64,000 bases of DNA, taken from positions 4,216,001 to 4,280,000 of the forward strand of contig JAQFVV010006255.1 in the NCBI GenBank assembly GCA_028023455.1, read 5' to 3'. The DNA comes from Epiperipatus broadwayi (taxonomy: Eukaryota; Onychophora; Udeonychophora; Euonychophora; Peripatidae). The first letter of the stretch is position 1; each line of letters begins with the position of its first letter. This document shows, one piece after another, positions 57,036 to 64,000 of the stretch. The translations under genes and the position numbers were made by a program. The notes beneath the pieces were generated by a model. It ran no database searches and had not been told where the DNA came from. It was given only the letters and a program-made list of their open reading frames with translations.

Positions 57036-58439
57036 CATTACTGATATTTTGTTATGTCTGAAATGGATAGAATGCTATGTATTTTCTCTTTAATCTTATT
57101 ACTATTATTATTTTATTACGGTACCACTAATTTACATTTTATTTAAAAAAGTCAAAATATTGTTCAACGTATTCTATCACATGTATTTTTTTAATATTAC
57201 TTGAAATCATAGATGGAAAGAAAAAAAATATTACTTATAATTTTGAATGTTAAAAAATAGATAGCTATGTTTATCATTTCATTAAGATTTCAGTATTTTG
57301 AATTTTAAATTGATTATATATCTTGTCTAGTTGGAAAACAAACTATAAGAAGATGAAATCCTATGAAATGTGTAATTGTGTGTAAACAAAATATTAGTTT
57401 ATGAAATACATCAAAATTTCCTACTTAAAAACATTCTATAAATTTTATTATTATGATTACTGAGAATTAAGGATGTATAAAAACTTAATCTTTTCAAGTA
57501 AATATGGATTTGAATGAAGTGTAAAACTAAAACTTACTTGCATTTTGTTAATTTTTGCTGTGTAATGAATTTTATTTTTGCTTGTCATTTTAATAACAAG
57601 AATAGATGTGATATACCCATTATAAAAATAGCTTTTGCAGTGTGAATGATCAAATATAGATATAGGCATTCATTTTATTTTTCATAGATATGGGTGTTCA
57701 CTCTCAATATATTATCATGATGATTTATTATTGCACAGTAGATCATAAGTTATTATGTCACTATTTGGATTTAAGTCATAATTTATTTTAACACCCCTTG
57801 GATTAATTTTCTGCACTCCCTTCATATTTAAAGGATGTTATCTTTTAATAACAGACAATGATCTTTTCATATTTAAATACATCATTTTTCATGTTCCTGA
57901 GAATTATAGCAAGGCAATAGTGTGAAATTCAATATATGTATCATTTTTTAGGTACATTTTGTTTGTATAATTGGTTACCATATTATCCACCATACTTGGA
58001 AATATAATTCTATTTGGGTATTAAACATTCTTCCCCTGTTTTTAGTTACTATTATTGTTACATCATAACACATACATATGCTTGTGCATACATTCATATA
58101 TACATGCATGTACATATACATTCCCCATTACATTGAACTATACTCGAAAATCATAAAATATTTGTCAGATCTTAAATTTGGAAAGAATGAAGAAAAATAT
58201 ATTGGTATTTATAGTCATCTAATGCCTATTGTCTGTGTGATAATCAATAAATTTTATATTGATTTTGTCAAAGAAGAATCAAATTCAGTCCTGCTTCATT
58301 AGTTATATTTCTGAAGTCAACTGTTTCTTTTAATTGTAATTGTTGCAAAAAGCTAAATAAATACTATTCTATAATTTTCTTTTCGAAATATGAATTTTTT
58401 CTACAGAATAGGCTTTTTTATATCTGCACTTATATATGT
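57036..58439. other. A+T-rich DNA, no feature seen
   Basis: Only short chance frames and T/A runs. No repeat matching elsewhere in the window was noticed. Confidence 0.5.
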
Positions 58440-58795
58440 AATATATAGGGGGTTTGAACTCAGACTTTCACATAACCCTGCTATCTCATACCACTGATAT
58501 ACTTGATCACACACATGTTGAAAAGATAAATAATCACCAATATAAGTATTTTGTGCTAAACCAGAACTCATCAATTGTTCCAGATTATCATCACCACACA
58601 TATATATAATCAAAGCTCAGTTTTATTAAGATAGCCAATCTTCATACTTTAATGGACAGGCTTCAAACGACTCCATCCCAAAACTCTTCAGCTGTTCATT
58701 TCTTTGAAAATCTGATGATGGAATGCTCAAAGCCCACCTTATCCTATCCATGTTGACCACAAGTCACTCCGACCCCTCATGTATAAAACTTAGTC
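58440..58795 (-). repeat. Single unit of the fold-back family, longest one-arm copy
   Basis: It aligns with the left arms at 5.1 and 22.4 kb: CTTTAATGGACAGGCTTC, GATGGAATGCTCAAAGCCCA and CCATGTTGACCAC. Read on the minus strand, the 3' part resembles a tRNA: CAGTGGTATGAGATAGCAGG, then GAGTTCAAACCCC. Minus-strand frames exist (for example the 70-aa frame at 58,401-58,613), but they are not shared with the other copies and are probably chance. Confidence 0.65.
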
Positions 58796-60060
58796 AATAT
58801 ATAGATTTTATTGCTTTTCTTTTTGGAAATAATTAATTCTTAATCATATATATATATATTAATTACTCTAAATAAGTTATATTTATAAAATTTGATCATG
58901 TTCATTAAATAATTGCTAAGTCTATTTATTTGATATTTACTGCCTTATGATATTAATTACTAAGCTGCTGCACTGTGAAATTACTTGTATGATAACATTA
59001 TAATTTCAAATATGATTCTAGTATTCTCTTATTAATATTCTTTTATGACTTCTGTATTAACTTCACAATACTGTTACATAGTTTGGATGAATAAAGTTGT
59101 TAGTTTCAGTTTTATGATAATTTTATATTTAATTACAATATGCTACTAAAACATTTTTGAAATTCTTCTTTTTGTGAATAATTATTTTAATTATTTAACA
59201 ATTTATTTCTTAATTTTAAAAAATTTAGTATTTATTTAGATGATCAAAGTTTAATATCATGTAAATAGTTTTCATATCGAAAGAATGATGACTGAGATAC
59301 AATAGAATTCCCTCTTGATCTCCAATGACAGTGTTACCACTTTTTCTTTAATGCTTGAAAAATTTATAACTTTCTCTCTCTCCCACCTAAACTTGTGCAC
59401 AGATAGTGAGCCACCACCATAGTGTATACATAATTGCTGAGATATTCTTGACTTCGTTTAAGGAGAAGCCAAATACATTACATCACATCACATCACATTA
59501 AAATTAATAGAATAGAAATGTACAATATAACTAAAATAATAATAAAAATAAACTGCGCATGAGTAAAATCTAAAAAACAGATTACAATCAAATTAGATGT
59601 AATAATTATGTGAATATTTAATTATTTTCTCCATAAATGTGAAACAAAAGTTATGACAAAAGATTTGATAAAAATAATATTGGCATATAGCAGAATGTAG
59701 AATAAAAAATAACCAAAAATTCTCTGAATATAAAAGTTTCGAATCAAGAATTATACAATAATAATAACATCATCATGATCCCTATCATTATAATAATAAT
59801 TAGAGAGAAAAGCATTGAAAAAAGTTTTAGAAAGAAAGTTAATTCTCTTTTGCCTTGTACAAAAATGAAAAACTCAAAATTTTGCTAATATATGAAATAA
59901 AATAAAATAAAAGATGAAAATATGTAAAGAATGGAAGACAATATTAATAGAGTGAAAAGTTGATATTCCCAAACTATAGAAGAAAACCTCATATACCAGT
60001 GATATTAAATTTGTAGTTCTTTACGATATTGTTTGTCGGCTTGATCATACAATATATACA

Positions 60061-60098
<38 letters not shown>

Positions 60099-61300
60099 GA
60101 TTGCCTTGACAATAGGTTGAGATTGTTGACGTTATTGATATAGGGATTAATTAGTTTTAATGATTATTTATATATGTGTGTGTGTGTTAATTAGGATTTA
60201 TAAATACATATATTAAGTTATTGCCCGAAGACAAATTAAATACTACAATAAACTATAACAATTATTTTGCCACTGATGGCAGATTTTAGTGTATTTCAAT
60301 ATTTAAGTTATACTATAAATTTTTATTAAGTTCTTTTACACTTTCAAGCATTAGCATATTACAAAAAAAAGTAATATCTAGCTTTATGAAACTGGATTCT
60401 TAATTTGATATAGTGTTTCTACATACAGAAAACTCTTGTGACAACGTATATAACGTTTATGTTTGTGTTGCAAAATATACATACTGGTTCACTAATTTAT
60501 TACTCCATTACACTCTTAGATTCACTTTATTCACACAAACTACTAGTTTAAACAACTAGCTAATGTTGCTTCAAAAATGACATTTTTCTCATGAGTAGAC
60601 AGTTAGCAATGTCACAAACTCTGCATTCAATATTTGTAAAGCATAAACCATAAAATTCACATCTGCAGCTGTTTTGAAAAAAAGAAGAGTGGGGGCAGAG
60701 AAAATAATGAGATGGATTTACACCTAATGCATTCACAACTCAGTGAGTCTGTCACGTGAGTGATTAAATAAATATATAAGAATGTCTGTAAAGAGATAGA
60801 TAAAGTGATAGATAGGCAGATGAACAAATAATTCACACACACACATTCTAAATTAAGATTTTAAAAAAAATGCTGTATTATTTTAAATGCGCATAAATAT
60901 TACTATTAAATTTTTAATGTATCTTATAAATGTTGCCAAATCTGAATGTATAATACTTATATATACCTGTGCACTTAAAAATATATTCACACACTATTAT
61001 TATTAAAAATTTTCTCAAAATATTTGTTGCTAAATATTATAAAATGATATCTAAAAATATATCAGTATAAATAAAATATAATAAAGCAACCAATAGACTG
61101 CTTATTCACACAATTCGACATACAAACCGTCCAACTAAAAAGGGAATGACAAAAAGGTACTCACAATCATAACATAATTGCAATAGCAACAAAAAACATG
61201 ACCAATAAAGAGATATACTTTCACAAACTTTATTTATGAATAGATTAGCTGTGCTGATCTTCATTCTTCATTGTATTATTTGTAATTTTAAATTTTATCA
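58796..61300. other. A+T-rich DNA with microsatellites
   Basis: No gene. It includes an (ACATC)n tract at about 59,475-59,500, a (GT)n run at 60,064-60,093 and a shorter GT run at about 60,175. Confidence 0.5.
60064..60093. repeat. (GT)n microsatellite
   Basis: Fifteen uninterrupted GT units. Confidence 0.95.
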
Positions 61301-61304
61301 TTGT

Positions 61305-61373
61305 TTGATGATGATGAGTGCCACCACCTCAGGTTTACCTTCTGTTTCTCTGTACCATTACAATACATATGTA
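61305..61373 (-). repeat. LTR-like end fragment, TGTAATGG family
   Basis: The minus strand starts TGTAATGGTACAGAGAAAC and continues GTAAACCTGAGGTGGTGGCA, then CATCATCATC. It matches the start of the 40.3 kb insertion (GTGAACCTGGGATGATGG, then CATCATC). The remainder of the LTR is not recognised. Confidence 0.4.
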
Positions 61374-61654
61374 ATATGTACTCCAATGTAATAAATGCAT
61401 ATTTACATTATCCTTATCATAAATAATGCTGATTTTTTATAAGGCACATTTAACACAAATAGAGTGTCTAATACAGCATAGAATAGCTATAAGAAATCTA
61501 TTTTCATGTGCACTTTGATAAGCATAGTATCAGTCATAATCTTGATAGAAAAAATGTATGATAAACCTTGATCAACAACAAAAAAGACCAAAATAAGTAT
61601 ATTATTTTGTAATAAATGCATACCAAGACTTAATACAGCACTATAGATGTGTAC

Positions 61655-62990
61655 TTATGTCATCATCATTATCACTGTCAACAATTGTCAATCGCATCTA
61701 TTACAGAGTGAAGGTACTCCAAGGTTAAATTTCATCCATCCATCTCACATGTGGTATCTTTCTAGGTCTTTCATAATCTCTTAAAATCCAGTTTAAGACT
61801 TCAACTCACCATATATTATCATCTCTTTTAGAAATATATGCATTAAAGATTCATTTCAATCTCTTAAGACTTTTAATTCTTTCAATAATGCTAATGATAC
61901 AAATTTGCTCTCATCCAAGTATTTCATTTTCAATCTCTTCTTGTTAATTCCATCATACATCTCTTCATATTTCATTGAGCAGTCTGAAACCATGTATTGC
62001 TCTTCTGTTAAATATCAAATTTCACATCAAAAAGAAAGCGTCAGTAAAATATATTAAAAAATCTTCATTTTCAAAGACCGGGGTATATTTCTTTTTAATA
62101 TTGTTATTTTTATTAAAAGCATTCCATATTAGTATAATTTTGTGAAAATTTCAAACAATATGTTTCCATCTATATTAATAATCTAACCAAAGCATTTGTA
62201 ATTGTTAATTTTTACAATTCACAATCATCAAACCTAATTATTTTCTTCTGAGAAATGCCATTGAACAATAATGTAAAGTATAATGTCTAAGATCAAAAAG
62301 TGAGAACCAGTAAAATGCATTTATTAAAAACTTTTTCAAAGTCATAGGTATATTTCCTTTTTAATATTAAATTACTTCTATCAAAAACACTGAAACCAAC
62401 TTTACTTCTATAAAGAATTTCATCCAATATCTTTTCATCTATATTAATAACTTTACCAAGATATTGGAAATTATTGCTTTTCCAAATCATGACTACCAAT
62501 CCTTATTTTTTTATTTTGAGAAAATCAATATTTACCTTATTTCACTGATAATTCTTGTAACATTTTCTGGAGTTCTGAAACATTATTTTCTACAAAATTT
62601 AGATAACTTAATAATCTCCATGTATTTTTAATACTCAAAATATTTCTTGTAAAATTATTGTAAAAGTTTTGAAAAACGTCCTCTCATACATTTTTATCAA
62701 AGTTAATCTTCTTCCTATTAAAATGTAATCTTAACATAGCTGTTGCATTTTGATAAATATTTTTCAGAATATTACAATATAATGGGATTATAATCTTTAT
62801 AGTCCAACATTTTTATGACTGTGAAAATAATCTATAAATCCAAAATATAATTCATTCTCTAACTTCTCGCAATAGTTGCATATGATTCACTGTTTTAAAA
62901 CTAATTTTAAATTTACTGAATAATTTTTCTGTAGTGTAATTTTCACTACACCATTTTCACACAAAATGGGAACTAGTTTCTATCTGCTTT
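61655..62990 (-). pseudogene. RTE-type LINE, decayed 3' half
   Basis: On the minus strand from 62,990: a worn RT palm (ELYFGFIDY near 62,850), then the thumb and tail frame at 62,293-62,499 (FQYLGKVINIDEKILDEIL, VFNKCILLVLTF), then C-terminal scraps to 61,700 and a GATAATGATGATGA tail near 61,665. It contains a duplication of about 255 bp: 62,030-62,260 repeats 62,290-62,510. The sequence is clearly related to the RTE at 24.4-26.3 kb. Confidence 0.7.
62030..62510 (-). repeat. Internal duplication in the decayed RTE
   Basis: Two successive units both hold CAGTAAAATRYATT, a GGTATATTTC-CTTTTTAATATT block and CATCTATATTAATAA. They encode the same YLGxxINxD to VFNKC segment twice. Confidence 0.65.
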
Positions 62991-62994
62991 AACA

Positions 62995-63190
62995 TCTTGT
63001 GGAGGAATGTAATCATAAACATATGACCAAAGACATATAAAAAAGTGTATGATCTCCAAGATGCACATTTTATATTGAACCAAATGCATCTGTTGACCTA
63101 GATAATAATCGTTTACTCATATCTTTATTATTGTTCAGTAAATATAGATAGCCAATTACTACAGTTTAATTAATATGCTAGGCTTACTAT
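62995..63190 (-). repeat. Fold-back family fragment inside the RTE region
   Basis: It shares CATAAACATATGACCAAAGAC, AAAAAAGTGTATGATCTCCAA and TGAACCAAATGCATCTGTTG with the left arms of the 5.1 and 22.4 kb repeats. It separates the RTE 3' half (below 62,990) from RTE-like sequence at 63,720 and beyond. Confidence 0.5.
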
Positions 63191-63570
63191 CCTCACAACT
63201 TTGGCACAATTAACTTAATGAATAATGTAGTGAAAATTAAAGTACAGAAATAGTATTCATTAAATGAACAATTTCTAGTCTAATGAATGACTCATAAAAA
63301 TTATTTGTATAATTTTAAATTTAGTTCATTCTTTTGATTGGTTTGAATCTAAAGCTTTCTTAGATGAGTTGTAATTATCTTAGTAAAGAATAATAATTCC
63401 ATTATTTCTTGGAGCTATAATATCTTCCCTTCATCATAGATTTAATTTTCTTTATTTAAAATGCTTGACAATTCAGAGGAGCATAATAACTGTAGAGGTT
63501 AATTTGTTTTTGTTTTCTAGTTACCATATAATTCTTTATAGAACTCTTTCAAATATTTTCTTTTTTTTTT

Positions 63571-63665
63571 AAAGTGTCATAGCATTGTCCGAGATGTGAA
63601 CCTGCAACCCGGGCAACTGCCTGCAAGTGCAAGGCAGTCACGCTGACCTCTCAACCACCAATGCA
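63571..63665 (-). mobile_element. tRNA-derived SINE, third copy
   Basis: Minus strand: GCATTGGTGGTTGAGAGGTC start, CTGC/GCAG hairpin, box B GGTTCACATCTCG (worn), TATGACACTT end, then poly-A. The flanks are T-rich on both sides, so the target duplication cannot be delimited. It is inserted within the RTE-derived stretch. Confidence 0.8.
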
Positions 63666-63719
63666 ATTCTTTTTTTAATAATAATAACAATTTTTCTTCT
63701 TATTGCTAAAATAACTTTA

Positions 63720-63985
63720 TAAAAAGATGTGATATATTTTTGAAATTTTTATTCTCTTCTATGCTTTTCCTTGCCACTTCAATTTATATTTTCTTTTATC
63801 ATTGTTAAGTCTTTTTCATACATTTTATAGAACTTCAGATATTAGATTCTTCTTAGTTGGAAATTTTTAAAATTTTCATATTTTTTTTTCTTTTCATTAC
63901 ACTGCCTTATCTTAGTTGTTGTTCTTTTTTGTGCCAGACATCTCTGTTATCATTCTTAAAGGAGTAGTAGTCTCTTATTGACCTC
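63720..63985 (-). pseudogene. RTE remnant, linker between endonuclease and RT
   Basis: The minus strand reads FYKMYEKDLTMIKENIN near 63,830, comparable in place and character to WYEKKVDNDVRKYNCKLV of the 24.4 kb RTE copy. It probably belongs to the same insertion as 61,655-62,990, now split by the fold-back fragment and the SINE. Confidence 0.3.
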
Positions 63986-64000
63986 AGTTAACATCAGTTA

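Noticed and set aside
58401-58613. 70-aa minus-strand frame
   Set aside because: It lies in the fold-back repeat; the frame is not kept in the other copies.
1-64000. CRISPR arrays, prokaryotic operons, defence systems
   Set aside because: No regularly spaced repeat-spacer arrays, no Shine-Dalgarno-led gene strings, and all recognisable proteins are eukaryotic retroelement types.

Overview
The window is gene-poor, very A+T-rich eukaryotic DNA (by eye roughly three quarters A+T). It has (TA)n and (TG)n runs, no operons, no ribosome-binding sites and no convincing host exon. Everything recognisable is a mobile element or the remains of one. The mix points to an invertebrate animal: Penelope-like elements (PLEs) with GIY-YIG endonuclease, an RTE-type LINE, a tRNA-derived SINE, long-LTR retrotransposons with a coiled-coil gag, a TA-flanked DNA transposon and a MITE. 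I cannot fix the phylum from sequence alone.

Layout. 0-5 kb: plain A+T-rich DNA with two worn copies of a repeat carrying a hammerhead-ribozyme-like core. 5.1-6.2 kb: a 1.1 kb inverted (fold-back) repeat whose right edge runs into PLE-1 (6.15-7.74 kb, +). 7.8-11.1 kb: two copies of another PLE head to head (7.82-9.83 kb on -, 9.83-11.08 kb on +). 11-24 kb: mostly silent, with a second fold-back repeat at 22.4-23.0 kb. 24.0-26.3 kb: an RTE copy with an inverted RTE fragment in front of it. 26.5-27.1 kb: a 0.6 kb element with terminal direct repeats, a 12-bp flanking duplication and a well-paired hammerhead motif. 27.8 kb: a SINE. 28.7-29.3 kb: another small fold-back family. 31.3-44.0 kb: one long, broken LTR retrotransposon on the minus strand (LTRs about 2.3-2.4 kb, gag remnant only) holding a 1.4 kb TA-flanked transposon, a 2.4 kb LTR-like insertion, a 0.9 kb insertion and a 195-bp MITE. 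44.9-52.4 kb: a 7.5 kb imperfect palindrome made of two head-to-head 2.2 kb LTRs flanked by outward-facing PLE 3' ends. 56.3-57.0 kb: a SINE with a perfect 16-bp target duplication and a second small element with terminal direct repeats and a hammerhead-like motif. 58.4-64 kb: fold-back fragments, a decayed RTE on the minus strand and a third SINE.

How the parts fit. The clearest theme is self-cleaving RNA. Hammerhead-like motifs sit at the 3' ends of three different PLE families here (7.70, 7.90/10.96 and 45.05 kb) and also inside two short elements with no protein (26.98 and 56.84 kb). The latter look like retrozymes, small non-autonomous retroelements made from hammerhead-processed RNA that presumably depend on a PLE reverse transcriptase. 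The second theme is inversion: head-to-head PLEs, head-to-head LTRs and several fold-back repeats. No element here has a complete reading frame, so all look inactive. The only long undamaged domain is the GIY-YIG frame at 10.50-10.92 kb.
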